From: Salinimicrobium sp. TH3
GTDB lineage: Bacteria > Bacteroidota > Bacteroidia > Flavobacteriales > Flavobacteriaceae
Assembly: GCF_026676115.1 (NCBI RefSeq)
Contig: NZ_JAPONB010000003.1
Span: 1 to 64,000 of the forward strand
Direction of reading: 5' to 3'
DNA length: 64,000 nt
The notes beneath the pieces were generated by a model that saw only the letters and a list, made by a program, of their open reading frames with translations, made no database searches and had not been told where the DNA came from. Of the stretch, positions 25,034-34,490 are shown piece after piece (positions within the stretch are counted from its first letter, which is position 1; every line of letters begins with the position of its first letter). The position numbers and the translations under genes are program-made.

Positions 25034-25041
25034 CAAAAATA
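25034..25041 (-). promoter_or_regulatory. -7 box directly before the DUF2520 ATG
   Basis: TATTTTTG (TAnnTTTG) ends only 4 bp before the ATG at 25029. Using the rnpB spacing of 5 bp from box to start, transcription would begin at or next to the A of ATG, giving a leaderless mRNA. Confidence 0.5.
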
Positions 25042-25123
25042 CCAAATTTCTTTAACTCCGATGGCTGCTGCTGCAGGAGAGAAAATGTAGTATTAATAAA
25101 ATCTTAATTCCTCATAAATTCCT

Positions 25124-25131
25124 TACTTTTG
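25124..25131 (+). promoter_or_regulatory. -7 box for ccsBA
   Basis: TACTTTTG matches TAnnTTTG, 25 bp before the ATG at 25157. It is divergent from the box at 25034-25041. Confidence 0.55.
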
Positions 25132-25156
25132 CAGGGTTTAAAAAAACAACCCCTCG

Positions 25157-28100
25157 ATGCAGAAAAAAATAGCTTCTATCATCTTTTCCACCCGGTTAAT
25201 GGCCTTCCTTTTTATTGTTTTTGCCGTAGCGCTGGGACTGGGAACTTTTATTGAAAACTGGTATAGTACGGCGACAGCCAAGGTATGGATCTACAATGCC
25301 CTTTGGTTTGAAGTCATCATGGCTTTATTCGTTGTTAACTTTTTAGGAAATATATTCAGGTACCGGCTTCACAAAAAAGAAAAATGGTCCTCTTTATTGC
25401 TCCATCTTTCCTTCATTTTTATACTTGTTGGTGCTTTTGTCACCCGTTATATTAGTTATGAAGGCATGATGCCCATAAGAGAAGGGGCGACAGAAAATAC
25501 TTTCCTTTCAGAAAAGACATATTTGATGACTTTCATCGACGGTGAGATGGATGGGGAGCCGCGAAGAAGGGTAGTGGAAAATGAGGTGCTTTTGGCACCC
25601 GGTGCTTCCAATGAATTTTCTTTCAATACAGATTATGATGGGCAGCCGGTAAAACTGGAGATCCTCGATTACATTCACGGAGCCGAAGAAGGTCTTGTAG
25701 AAGATCCCGAAGGTGATAATTACCTTAAGATCGTGGAAGCAGGAGGTGGTGACCGGCATGATCATTTTCTTAAGGAAGGCGAAGTTTCCAATATCCACAA
25801 TGTCTTGTTCGCTTTTAACAAACCTACCGAAGGTGCGATTAACATAACCCATGAAAATGGAGAATACTCTATTTCTTCTCCCTTTGAAGGAACGTATATG
25901 AGAATGGCCGATCAACTGCAAGGTGAAGTTGCCGCCGACTCTGTTCAAACGCTTTTGCTGCGTTCTCTGTACAATATGGCGGGGATGCAATTCGTGTTAC
26001 CCGATCCTGTGATAAGAGGGAAATATGACGTAATTCCTACCGAAGAAAAGACCGAAGGCCAACAGGATGCTGCGGTTGTGCGTGTCACCACTGCCGGGGA
26101 ATCTCAAACAGTTAAATTATTAGGAGGGCAAGGAAGGATCACAGATCCTTTGAAGCTTAACCTTGGCGGACTCGAATTTTATGTCAGATACGGGTCTAAA
26201 GAATATGAGCTTCCTTTTTCCATTAAGCTCAACGATTTTATTGCCGAAAAATACCCCGGCACCGAAAAAAGTTACTCTTCATTTAAAAGTAAAGTGACGG
26301 TCATTGACGAGGAAGAAACTTTTGATTATGAGATTTTTATGAATCATGTCCTGGATTATGAAGGTTACCGCTTTTTCCAGGCCTCCTTTGACCCCGATGA
26401 GAAAGGAACTGTCCTTTCTGTAAACCACGATTTTTGGGGCACCTGGATTACTTATATCGGTTATACATTATTATACATTGGTTTAATGTGGGTCCTGTTC
26501 GCAAAAGGATCCCGTTTTGGAGAACTTAAGCAAATGCTTGAAAAAGTGAAGAAAAAGAAATCTAAACTTACGGCTATTCTACTGGTGCTGTTCTCTACAA
26601 CTGCAGGTTTTGCCCAGGAAGATGGACATGAGCATGAGAATCCTTTAACTATTCCAAAGGCACAGATCGATTCGATTATAAAGGCAAATGTGGTTTCCGA
26701 AGAGCATGCAGCGCAATTCGGCCAACTCGTAGTGCAGGATGCCGGCGGAAGAATGAAGCCTGTCAATACCTATTCTTCAGAATTACTTCGTAAGCTTAGT
26801 AAGAGTTCAGAATATGAAGGTTTGTCTTCGGACCAGATGATCATTTCCCTTACAGAGAATCCAACTATCTGGTATAATGTCCCCATAATCAAGGTCAAAA
26901 AAGACAATGATAGTATTCGTCACATCGTGGGTGTGCCTGAGGAACAGGAATTTATTGCTTTAACCAGCTTTTTTGACAGGGAAGGAAATTATAAACTTTC
27001 TCCCTATCTGGAGCGGGCATATATGGCCTCGGTTCCCAATCAATTTGAAAAGGATTTCATTGAGACAGACAGGCGGGTGAATCTTCTCTATAATGCCCTG
27101 CAGGGGAAGATATTAAGGATTTTTCCAATCCCGGAGCACGAGAACAATAAGTGGGTTTCCTATCCCGAAGCTGCCGAGGCAGGTTTTAAGGGAATGGATT
27201 CAGTATATACCAGGCAGATCCTTCCAATGTATTTTAATGCGCTGCAAACTGCCAAGGAAACCGGAGATTATGCTCAGGCAAACGAATTGCTAAGCAGTAT
27301 CAAGGGCTTTCAAAAGAAATTTGGAGAAGAAGTAATACCTTCCGAAGAGAAGATAAAAACAGAGATACTTTACAACAAATACGATATATTCCGGAATCTG
27401 TTCTGGATGTACATGTTGGCCGGAGTTCTTATGTTGGTCCTGGTGATCTCCCAAATCTTTAGGGATAATAAATTTATAAAGGGGTCTATTACTGTAAGTA
27501 AGGTGGTGATCATTATTCTCTTTGCCTTACATACTGCAGGATTAGCGGCCCGCTGGTATATTTCGGGTCACGCTCCCTGGAGTGACGCCTATGAATCGAT
27601 GATCTATGTGGCGTGGGCTACAATGCTCTTCGGACTTCTCTTCGGAAGAAAAAGTGATCTTACTATTGCATCCACGGCTTTTGTTACGGCCATGATCCTT
27701 ATGATCGCTCACTGGAACTGGATGGATCCTTCTATTGCCAATCTACAGCCGGTATTGGATTCCTACTGGTTGATGATCCACGTTTCGGTTATTGTTGGTA
27801 GTTATGGACCTTTTACTCTGGGGATGATCCTTGGGGCGGTGGCCTTGCTTCTTATGATCTTCACTACAAAGAAGAACAAAAAGAAAATGGACCTTACCAT
27901 TAAGGAGATTACTATTATTACTGAAATGGCTCTCACAATAGGTTTAGTGATGTTAACCATTGGAAACTTTCTTGGAGGGCAGTGGGCCAATGAGAGCTGG
28001 GGCCGTTACTGGGGTTGGGATCCAAAAGAAACCTGGGCTTTGGTGAGTATAATGGTTTACGCTTTTGTAATACACATGCGCCTGGTGCCGGGAATGAGGA

Positions 28101-28366
28101 GCCGTTGGTTGTTTAATTTTATGGCAGTAATTTCCTTTGCCAGTATCATGATGACCTATTTTGGAGTAAACTTTTACCTCTCCGGTCTGCATTCCTATGC
28201 CAGCGGAGATAAAGTAATTACACCAGATTTCATATATTATTCGGTTGCTGTAGTAGCACTTTTAGGAGCAGTCTCTTATTGGAGATTCACTAAATATTAT
28301 AAAAAGGGTAACCGCAGCAGGCTAACTGCAGACTATATCAAGAAGAAAAAGAAGAAAGATAAATAG
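25157..28366 (+). CDS. ccsBA: Fused cytochrome c maturation protein CcsB-CcsA (System II)
   Basis: This 1069-residue protein combines both halves of the System II cytochrome c synthase. The N-terminal ResB/CcsB-like part has helices at about 12-32, 48-66 and 76-95, a periplasmic domain to about 430 and a helix near 435-452. The middle part is periplasmic. The C-terminal CcsA part has about eight helices and the tryptophan-rich haem-handling motif WGRYWGWDPKETW from residue 948. It should export haem and attach it to CxxCH motifs of periplasmic cytochromes. Monocistronic, with its own promoter box and a strong terminator. Confidence 0.95.
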   Translation: MQKKIASIIFSTRLMAFLFIVFAVALGLGTFIENWYSTATAKVWIYNALWFEVIMALFVVNFLGNIFRYRLHKKEKWSSLLLHLSFIFILVGAFVTRYISYEGMMPIREGATENTFLSEKTYLMTFIDGEMDGEPRRRVVENEVLLAPGASNEFSFNTDYDGQPVKLEILDYIHGAEEGLVEDPEGDNYLKIVEAGGGDRHDHFLKEGEVSNIHNVLFAFNKPTEGAINITHENGEYSISSPFEGTYMRMADQLQGEVAADSVQTLLLRSLYNMAGMQFVLPDPVIRGKYDVIPTEEKTEGQQDAAVVRVTTAGESQTVKLLGGQGRITDPLKLNLGGLEFYVRYGSKEYELPFSIKLNDFIAEKYPGTEKSYSSFKSKVTVIDEEETFDYEIFMNHVLDYEGYRFFQASFDPDEKGTVLSVNHDFWGTWITYIGYTLLYIGLMWVLFAKGSRFGELKQMLEKVKKKKSKLTAILLVLFSTTAGFAQEDGHEHENPLTIPKAQIDSIIKANVVSEEHAAQFGQLVVQDAGGRMKPVNTYSSELLRKLSKSSEYEGLSSDQMIISLTENPTIWYNVPIIKVKKDNDSIRHIVGVPEEQEFIALTSFFDREGNYKLSPYLERAYMASVPNQFEKDFIETDRRVNLLYNALQGKILRIFPIPEHENNKWVSYPEAAEAGFKGMDSVYTRQILPMYFNALQTAKETGDYAQANELLSSIKGFQKKFGEEVIPSEEKIKTEILYNKYDIFRNLFWMYMLAGVLMLVLVISQIFRDNKFIKGSITVSKVVIIILFALHTAGLAARWYISGHAPWSDAYESMIYVAWATMLFGLLFGRKSDLTIASTAFVTAMILMIAHWNWMDPSIANLQPVLDSYWLMIHVSVIVGSYGPFTLGMILGAVALLLMIFTTKKNKKKMDLTIKEITIITEMALTIGLVMLTIGNFLGGQWANESWGRYWGWDPKETWALVSIMVYAFVIHMRLVPGMRSRWLFNFMAVISFASIMMTYFGVNFYLSGLHSYASGDKVITPDFIYYSVAVVALLGAVSYWRFTKYYKKGNRSRLTADYIKKKKKKDK

Positions 28367-28425
28367 TTGTTATTGTTAAGTGGTGGCTGAAATTTTGTTT
28401 CCCACTTACTTCAAAATATTGAACT

Positions 28426-28455
28426 AAAAAATCCTGCTGTAAGGCAGGATTTTTT
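28426..28455 (+). terminator. Intrinsic terminator after ccsBA
   Basis: AAAAAATCCTGC, a 6-base loop and GCAGGATTTTTT form a 12-bp stem with a T run. The A-rich left arm makes it potentially bidirectional, also for the pirin gene. Confidence 0.85.
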
Positions 28456-28519
28456 AATTCTATACAGGGTGGAGGAATTTCTTTAGGAATGAAATTTTTC
28501 CGCTGGATTAGCCTGAAAA

Positions 28520-29362
28520 CTACTCAAACTTTCCCTGCTGGTAATCGGCATAGGCCTGTTCTATCTCTTCTACAGTGTTCATAACGAATGGCCCCTGTGC
28601 GATCACGGGTTCATTAAAGGGCTCTGCATGACCAAATAAAACTATACTTTCTGCCAGGGCTTCTATTTGAAGCTCTTCATCATCATTATTGAATTCTACC
28701 AGGTGTAAGGATTGGATGATTTCTCCATTGATCTTTATTTCTCCTTTAATGACATAACACAGGATGTTGTGGTCCTTCGGAACAGTGGCGGTAAAAACAC
28801 CTTCGCGTTCAAAGAATATTGTGCTTAGGTTAATACCTGTAGAGGTTTCAAAGGCCCCTTGGGTATCATTCAAACGTCCCGAAACAACCTGAGCTTTAAC
28901 CTTGCCATCCTTGAAAGTTGTAACTGGAATTTCCTCTTTTTGCAAGCCTTTATACTTTGGTTCTGTCATTTTAAGTCGGGCCGGGAGGTTAACCCACAGC
29001 TGCAGGATCTCCAGTGGTCCACCTTCTGCTTTAAATTTTTCCGAAGAAACTTCTGCATGAGTTAAGCCTTTACCGGCAGTCATCCACTGCACCCCGCCGC
29101 TCTCGATCACGCTATTGTTTCCGCCGGAATCTTTATGAGCGATGTCTCCATCCAGTATGAAAGTAACAGTTTCCATTCCGCGGTGAGGATGAGGACCAAA
29201 AGGCAAACCTTTATTTCCCGGAGAATACCTTTGTGGCCCATGATGGTTGAGGAAAAGAAATGGATCTATCATTCTTAATGACCTTGTGGGCATTGGAGAA
29301 TAGGTAATAAGGTCGGCTATGGGACGATATTCCGCTTTATAGGTTCTTTTAATGGTTCTCAT
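28520..29362 (-). CDS. Pirin family protein
   Basis: This 280-residue bicupin has the pirin N-terminal metal site (GPHPHRGMETVTFIL, about residues 57-71, and GKGLTHAE near 101) and a second cupin in the C-terminal half. Some pirins act as quercetin 2,3-dioxygenases and others as redox-dependent regulators; the role here is unknown. It lies 43 bp downstream of the NYN-domain gene, with a dispersed palindrome between them. Confidence 0.92.
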   Translation of the reverse strand: MRTIKRTYKAEYRPIADLITYSPMPTRSLRMIDPFLFLNHHGPQRYSPGNKGLPFGPHPHRGMETVTFILDGDIAHKDSGGNNSVIESGGVQWMTAGKGLTHAEVSSEKFKAEGGPLEILQLWVNLPARLKMTEPKYKGLQKEEIPVTTFKDGKVKAQVVSGRLNDTQGAFETSTGINLSTIFFEREGVFTATVPKDHNILCYVIKGEIKINGEIIQSLHLVEFNNDDEELQIEALAESIVLFGHAEPFNEPVIAQGPFVMNTVEEIEQAYADYQQGKFE

Positions 29363-29385
29363 TAAGCAATATATTTAAGAGGTGT

Positions 29386-29401
29386 CAAAAATGTCATTTC
29401 T
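29386..29401. repeat. Dispersed palindrome copy (AAAAATGTCATTTCT)
   Basis: An imperfect copy of the AAAAATGnCATTTTT element. It begins 4 bp after the stop of the NYN gene on the minus strand. Confidence 0.5.
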
Positions 29402-29405
29402 GGAC

Positions 29406-30134
29406 CTATTCCTTGTTACGTACGTAGATAAGTTTATATTTTCCCCTGCCTTGATTTTCCCGTGATTCAATCTCAAATTTGTCGATGGAATTGATCATAG
29501 GGGTTAGTTTTTGGAAACCGTAGTTACGGGAATCAAAGTTTGGTTGCTTTTTTTGCAGTAAACTTCCCACATCTCCAAGGAATGCCCAGCCATCATCATC
29601 GGCAACATCAGAGATCGTGGAAGCTATCAATTTGATCACTTTATTGGTGATCTTGTCGTAATCACTTTTCTTGGTCGTCTTTTCCTTGCTTGATTCCTTG
29701 GACTCATTTTTTAGGATCTCGATGTAAATGAATCTATCGCAGGCTACGATAAAAGGATCTGGGGTTTTCTTTTCTCCAATTCCAATCACATTCATACCGG
29801 CCTCTCTTAGTCTTGTTGCAAGACGGGTAAAATCACTGTCACTGGAAACCAGGCAAAAACCATCTACTTTTTGTGAATAAAGAATATCCATGGCATCGAT
29901 GATCATAGCCGAATCTGTCGCATTTTTTCCTTGTGTATATCCATATTGCTGAATAGGAGTGACAGCATTTTCAAGCAGCACATTTTTCCATTTTACAAGA
30001 TGGGGTTTGGTCCAGTCACCGTAAATTCTTTTTATCGTTGGGTTGCCGTATTTGGCGATCTCTTCCATCATTTCCTTGACATAGGCCGAAGGTATATTGT
30101 CGCCGTCTATTAAAACCGCTAATTTTACATCCAT
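29406..30134 (-). CDS. NYN domain (LabA/DUF88-type) putative RNase with OST-HTH domain
   Basis: This 242-residue protein has an N-terminal NYN/PIN-like nuclease domain with acidic residues in LIDGDNIP (about 8-15), ATDSAMIIDAMD (about 72-83) and LVSSDSDF (about 95-102). The C-terminal 75 residues (KVIKLIASTISDVADDDGWAF, NYGFQKLTPMI) look like an OST-HTH/LOTUS domain, which binds RNA. An RNA-processing or decay role is inferred from domain content. Related two-domain proteins are widespread in bacteria. Confidence 0.88.
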   Translation of the reverse strand: MDVKLAVLIDGDNIPSAYVKEMMEEIAKYGNPTIKRIYGDWTKPHLVKWKNVLLENAVTPIQQYGYTQGKNATDSAMIIDAMDILYSQKVDGFCLVSSDSDFTRLATRLREAGMNVIGIGEKKTPDPFIVACDRFIYIEILKNESKESSKEKTTKKSDYDKITNKVIKLIASTISDVADDDGWAFLGDVGSLLQKKQPNFDSRNYGFQKLTPMINSIDKFEIESRENQGRGKYKLIYVRNKE

Positions 30135-30249
30135 TAATTTAAAATTTCTTGATTATCCTATAAAGATAGGGAATTGGCTTCTACCCTGCAGGCGGGGGAG
30201 CAGGATTAGTATTTATTTAGCAGAGGGGAAGGTTAAAAAAAAGGATGTC

Positions 30250-30265
30250 AAAAATGGCATTTTTT
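30250..30265. repeat. Dispersed palindrome copy (AAAAATGGCATTTTTT)
   Basis: It overlaps the last base pairs of the CDF gene stop codon on the minus strand. The core is identical to the other copies. Confidence 0.55.
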
Positions 30266-31160
30266 AGGAGTGGTTTGTGTCGTGCGGCTCGATGTGGATG
30301 AGGATATCGGCCACCTCGGGCATTTCATGCAACAGGCGATCTTTAAGATTGTGAGCAATTTCATGACCCTGGTTGACCGAAAGTTCACCATCAACAATTA
30401 CGTGGAGATCTACATGAAAAGTCATTCCGGTTTTACGGATAAAACATTTTTCGGTCTCAATTACTCCCTGCTCTTTTTGAGAGATCTCCCGAATTTCTTC
30501 AACCATGTCATCATAAAGATGTTCATCCATGATTTCTCCCAGGGCAGGCCTTAAGATGAGATAGGCGTTGTAAAGAATAAATCCTGAAGCAAACAGAGCC
30601 GCCCAATCATCGGCAGTTTCGTATCCTTTTCCCATAAAGAGGGCAATGGAAATTCCAATAAAAGCCATTAGGGAAGTGATAGCATCACTACGGTGGTGCC
30701 AGGCATCGGCTTTTAAAGAGCTGCTTTTTGTTTCCTCACTTTTTTTATTGATGAACCTGTAAAAGATCTCTTTGGTCAAGATTATTGCCGCCAGAACTAT
30801 CAGGGTATAAGGTTTTGGTACCTTGTGCGGAGTTTGTATGTTTTCAATACTTTCCATTACAATAATGGTAGCCGAAACAACCAGGAAACCCACCACAGCA
30901 AATGTGATAAGAGGTTCTACACGACCGTGCCCATAAGGGTGATTTTCATCTGCCGGGCGGGCAGAATATTTTAAGCCAAAAAGCACGAGAAGGCTTGAAA
31001 AAACATCGGTGGTAGACTCTATGGCATCGGCGATAAGCGCATAGGAATTTCCGAAGATACCGGTCACACCTTTTATTACGGCTAAAGCCGCATTTCCAAA
31101 AATGCTATAGTAAGAGGCTTTGATTGCCTTTTGGTGCGCGTCGGTTTTCATGGAATCCAA
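30264..31160 (-). CDS. Cation diffusion facilitator family transporter
   Basis: This 298-residue protein has about six membrane helices and a C-terminal cytosolic ferredoxin-like domain. The metal-site motifs are recognisable: LIADAIESTTDVFSS (helix 2, near residue 40) and ADAWHHRSDAIT (helix 5, near 150). It should export a divalent metal such as Zn2+, Fe2+ or Mn2+ in exchange for protons. Met4 (31151) is an equally good start. Confidence 0.92.
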   Translation of the reverse strand: MDSMKTDAHQKAIKASYYSIFGNAALAVIKGVTGIFGNSYALIADAIESTTDVFSSLLVLFGLKYSARPADENHPYGHGRVEPLITFAVVGFLVVSATIIVMESIENIQTPHKVPKPYTLIVLAAIILTKEIFYRFINKKSEETKSSSLKADAWHHRSDAITSLMAFIGISIALFMGKGYETADDWAALFASGFILYNAYLILRPALGEIMDEHLYDDMVEEIREISQKEQGVIETEKCFIRKTGMTFHVDLHVIVDGELSVNQGHEIAHNLKDRLLHEMPEVADILIHIEPHDTNHS

Positions 31161-31189
31161 TCTAAAGAGGCTGCTGGAAAAGCAATTTA

Positions 31190-31290
31190 AAAAGTCTTTT
31201 CTCAGTTTAATTTTAATCTGAATTTCAGTAATGATGAAAACCTGAAAACAAGATTAGGTTGACAAAAATAAGGCTTTTAAAACAGGCTCT
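31190..31290. repeat. Degenerate composite hairpin repeat
   Basis: AACCTGAAAACAAGATTAGGTT followed by GACAAAAATAAGGCTTTTAAAAC aligns with the right half of the repeat at 15828-15963. It lies in the gap between yebC and the CDF gene. Confidence 0.45.
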
Positions 31291-31295
31291 TATAG

Positions 31296-32024
31296 TTATT
31301 CTTCCTCTTCAGTAGATTCTTCCATGGTGTGATATACATGCTGTACATCATCGTCCTCCTCCAGCTTTTCCAGAAGTTTCTCAACATCGGCTGCTTCTTC
31401 GGAAGATAATTTCTTTGTTACCTGTGGAATGTATTCGAATCCTGAAGAAATGATCTCAATGTCGCGGCTTTCCAATTCCTTCTGAAGGGCTCCAAAAGCT
31501 TCAAAAGGAGCATAAATAATAATGCCGTCTTCATCTTCGAAAACTTCTTCGGCACCAAAATCGATTAGTTCAAGTTCAAGTTCTTCGGCATCAAGACCCT
31601 CTTTTGGGATCCTGAAGTTACAGGAATGATCAAACATAAATTCTACAGAGCCTGAAGTGCCTAAGTTCCCGTCGCATTTGTTGAAATAGGACCGAACATT
31701 GGCAACCGTACGGTTATTATTATCTGTAGCGGTTTCCACCAACACAGCAATCCCGTGTGGGGCATAACCTTCAAAAAGAACAATTTTATAGTCGCCCTGG
31801 CTTTTATCTGACGCCCGTTTAATCGCGCGTTCGATATTATCTTTGGGCATGTTGACACTCTTTGCATTTTGGATCACGGCCCGCAACCTGGAGTTGGTGT
31901 CGGGATCTGGACCGCCTTCTTTTACGGCCATTACAATATCTTTCCCAATGCGAGTAAAAGCTTTGGCCATAGCAGACCAACGTTTCATTTTGCGTGCTTT
32001 CCTAAATTCGAATGCTCTTCCCAT
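31296..32024 (-). CDS. yebC: YebC/PmpR family protein
   Basis: This 242-residue protein has the family N-terminus (MGRAFEFRKARKMKRWSAMAK), the KDNIERAIKRA helix and the GYAPHGIAVLVE motif. Its acidic C-terminus (EEDDDVQHVYHTMEESTEEEE) is also typical. The family was annotated as transcriptional regulators; some members are now seen as translation factors that relieve ribosome stalling. Which applies here is not clear from the sequence. Confidence 0.93.
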   Translation of the reverse strand: MGRAFEFRKARKMKRWSAMAKAFTRIGKDIVMAVKEGGPDPDTNSRLRAVIQNAKSVNMPKDNIERAIKRASDKSQGDYKIVLFEGYAPHGIAVLVETATDNNNRTVANVRSYFNKCDGNLGTSGSVEFMFDHSCNFRIPKEGLDAEELELELIDFGAEEVFEDEDGIIIYAPFEAFGALQKELESRDIEIISSGFEYIPQVTKKLSSEEAADVEKLLEKLEEDDDVQHVYHTMEESTEEEE

Positions 32025-32081
32025 TTCTTTGTATTAATTGTCGGGTAAAAATAGGAAAAATCATCAAGCTCTTAAAAAAGA

Positions 32082-32372
32082 TTATTCCCCTGCATCTACT
32101 ATATTTTCAATGGTCCGGGCCAGTTTGAAATCTTTTTCGGTCACTCCGCCGGCATCGTGGGTGGAAAGGGAAATTTGGAGTTCATTATAAACATTTGACC
32201 AGTCGGGATGGTGTTGCTGGGCTTCGGCTTCAAATGCGATCCTTACCATAACCGAAAATGCTTCTTTAAAATTTTCAAATTGGAAAGAGGTATGAATGGC
32301 ATCATCTTTAAACTCCCATCCTTCAAGGTCTTCCAGTCTCTTTTTGATCTCGTTTTTGTCTAGAATTTGCAT
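32082..32372 (-). CDS. phhB: Pterin-4a-carbinolamine dehydratase
   Basis: With ATG at 32372 the protein has 96 residues and starts with the usual helix (LDKNEIKKRLEDLEGWEF). The active-site motif is intact: AQQHHPDWSNVYNELQISLSTHD (about residues 58-80), with the two adjacent His and Pro-Asp-Trp. It should recycle tetrahydrobiopterin or act in molybdopterin-type metabolism. No phenylalanine hydroxylase gene is nearby. A 16-codon upstream extension has no family similarity. Confidence 0.9.
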   Translation of the reverse strand: MQILDKNEIKKRLEDLEGWEFKDDAIHTSFQFENFKEAFSVMVRIAFEAEAQQHHPDWSNVYNELQISLSTHDAGGVTEKDFKLARTIENIVDAGE

Positions 32373-32445
32373 AACTTCAGGTTTAGTTTTTCTAAAGTTA
32401 CATAACCTTATAGAGGCCAAAATAGAATTAGTAGAAGATTAACAA

Positions 32446-33264
32446 CTAGGAAACAAGGGTGCTTGCCACTACATCCTGGATTGAGATCTGTAAATTCTTT
32501 GGCAGCAGGTTATCTTTTGGTATTACGGCCAGAAAACGGTCAAAGTTGGAGTCGTAAACATTCTTAAGCAGTGGCTTCTTTTCTCCCAGAGCTTCACAAA
32601 TTTCGCCTACCAGGTCATTGTGATGAATGAGATCATTGCTTCCCAGGTGGAACACGCCCTGGCGGTTTCTATTGACGATGTAGTGAAGTTGCTGGGTTAA
32701 CTTTGCTTCAAAAGTTGCATTCACAACTACATTGGAGAAAACTTCAATAGCCTCATGTTCCTTCAGCTGGCGTTTGATCTCGTTCACGCGGGGGGAGTTG
32801 GCTCCAAAAACCATAGGCAGCCTGGCAATAACATATTTATTGTTGGGCAGTCGCAGCAGTGCATTTTCAATTTTGATCTTGAACCTTCCGTAAACACTTT
32901 GAGAAAGAGTTTTGTCATATTCGTAAGAAGGGTAATTTGTAAAGGCGTCAAAAACATTGGCCGAAGAAAGAAAAATAACCTTAGTGTTCTTGTTCTTTTG
33001 AATATAATCTATGATTTCAAAATGGGTGTGTACCTGTGCGAGGAAATTTCCGCGAAGAGCAGAAACGATGACATTAGGACGCAGGTTTTCCAGAAGGATA
33101 CTTGCACTTTCCCGCTCCATGTCAAATTGATGGAATTTTTGGTTCTTGGCAAAAAAAGCATTTTCTGTGCGGTAAGTAGCGTGGGTATCAAAATAGGGGT
33201 AAAGCTCTTTATACAGGGAATTCCCGATAAAGCCGCTTCCCCCTAAGATCAATATTTTTTTCAA
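32446..33264 (-). CDS. NAD-dependent epimerase/dehydratase-like protein (TTG start)
   Basis: This 272-residue short-chain-dehydrogenase-type protein has an N-terminal Rossmann motif (LILGGSGFIGNSLY, residues 4-17) and the YDKTLSQSVYGRFK region with the catalytic Tyr and Lys. It resembles RmlD-type sugar-nucleotide reductases. The start must be TTG at 33264: an in-frame TAG (the gcvT stop) lies two codons upstream and the next ATG would cut the fold. The gene starts 3 bp after gcvT ends. Substrate unknown. Confidence 0.82.
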   Translation of the reverse strand: MKKILILGGSGFIGNSLYKELYPYFDTHATYRTENAFFAKNQKFHQFDMERESASILLENLRPNVIVSALRGNFLAQVHTHFEIIDYIQKNKNTKVIFLSSANVFDAFTNYPSYEYDKTLSQSVYGRFKIKIENALLRLPNNKYVIARLPMVFGANSPRVNEIKRQLKEHEAIEVFSNVVVNATFEAKLTQQLHYIVNRNRQGVFHLGSNDLIHHNDLVGEICEALGEKKPLLKNVYDSNFDRFLAVIPKDNLLPKNLQISIQDVVASTLVS

Positions 33265-33267
33265 AAA

Positions 33268-34350
33268 CTATCCTTTATAAAATGGCATTTTTACCACCGT
33301 AGCAGGAAGGGTTTTTTTACGTATCTGAATATTAATTTGACTTCCCGGCTTGGCCAACTCTACAGGAACATAGCCCATTCCAATACCTTTTTCAAGAGAT
33401 GGGGACATGGTTCCTGAAGTTACATTGCCAATAACCTTGCCATTATCATCCACGATGTCATAGCCCTGGCGAGGAATTCCACGTTCGTTAAGTTCGAAAC
33501 CAACCAGCTTTCGGGCGGGACCATTTTCTTTTTGTTCTTTAAGAGCTTCAGAATTCACAAAATCCTTTGTGAATTTTGTGATCCACCCAAGACCTGCTTC
33601 TATTGGAGAAGTAGTGTCATCAATGTCATTTCCGTAGAGGCAAAAGCCCATTTCTAGCCGCAAAGTATCTCTTGCAGCAAGACCAACCGGTTTTATGCCA
33701 TAGGCTGCACCTGCTTCAAAAACCTTATCCCATACCCTTTGGGCATCTTCGTTCTTTACATAGATCTCAAATCCGCCGCTGCCGGTATATCCCGTAGCCG
33801 ATATGATCACATTTTCGGCTCCGCCAAAAGGTGCCACTTCAAAGGTGTAGAATTTTATTTCTTTAAGGTCAACATTTGTAAGAGACTGCATAGCTTCGGC
33901 AGCCTTAGGTCCCTGGATGGCCAGCAGCGAATATTCATTTGAAAGATCGCGCATGTTGGCATCCATGGAATTGTGCTGAGAGATCCAGTTCCAGTCCTTC
34001 TCAATATTTGATGCATTTACTACAAGTAGGTATTTCTCCTCGTTGAAGCGATAAATGATAAGGTCATCTACAATACCACCTTCGTTGTTGGGCATGCAGC
34101 TGTACTGGGCCTTTCCATCTGTAAGTTTGGAAGCATCGTTGGAACTTATTTTCTGGATCAATGCTAGAGCATTTTCCCCGGTGATGAGGAATTCTCCCAT
34201 GTGAGAAACGTCAAATACACCTACCGCTTTTCTCACGGTTTCGTGTTCAATATTTACACCATCATAAGAAACAGGCATGTTATAACCTGCGAAAGGAACC
34301 ATTTTGGCTCCAAGTTCTATATGGGTAGAGGTAAGGGCAGTATTTTTCAT
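33268..34350 (-). CDS. gcvT: Aminomethyltransferase (glycine cleavage T protein)
   Basis: This 360-residue enzyme transfers the methylene group of glycine from the H-protein lipoyl arm to tetrahydrofolate. The N-terminal [24 protein letters not shown] and the [14 protein letters not shown] folate-site motif are all present, as is LGLRxxA-like [20 protein letters not shown]. Length is normal. gcvH and gcvP are not in the window. Downstream gene follows after 3 bp. Confidence 0.96.
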   Translation of the reverse strand: MKNTALTSTHIELGAKMVPFAGYNMPVSYDGVNIEHETVRKAVGVFDVSHMGEFLITGENALALIQKISSNDASKLTDGKAQYSCMPNNEGGIVDDLIIYRFNEEKYLLVVNASNIEKDWNWISQHNSMDANMRDLSNEYSLLAIQGPKAAEAMQSLTNVDLKEIKFYTFEVAPFGGAENVIISATGYTGSGGFEIYVKNEDAQRVWDKVFEAGAAYGIKPVGLAARDTLRLEMGFCLYGNDIDDTTSPIEAGLGWITKFTKDFVNSEALKEQKENGPARKLVGFELNERGIPRQGYDIVDDNGKVIGNVTSGTMSPSLEKGIGMGYVPVELAKPGSQINIQIRKKTLPATVVKMPFYKG

Positions 34351-34367
34351 TTAAAAATTATTTTGCG

Positions 34368-34375
34368 CAAATTTA
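34368..34375 (-). promoter_or_regulatory. -7 box for gcvT
   Basis: TAAATTTG on the minus strand, 17 bp before the gcvT ATG. Confidence 0.5.
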
Positions 34376-34457
34376 TTAATTTCAGAAAAGAATGAGGGTT
34401 TAATAAGGAAATTTTCAACAGAAATAGATAAGGCAGGAATAGGGCCAATGGAAATTC

Positions 34458-34465
34458 TATATTTG
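34458..34465 (+). promoter_or_regulatory. -7 box for nnr-hutH
   Basis: TATATTTG, 25 bp before the ATG at 34491; it matches the rnpB box exactly. Confidence 0.6.
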
Positions 34466-34490
34466 TATAACTTTCAAAAAGCAAAGACCA

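Noticed and set aside
26461-26766. 101-aa minus-strand frame inside ccsBA
   Set aside because: Antisense shadow within a clear 1069-codon gene.
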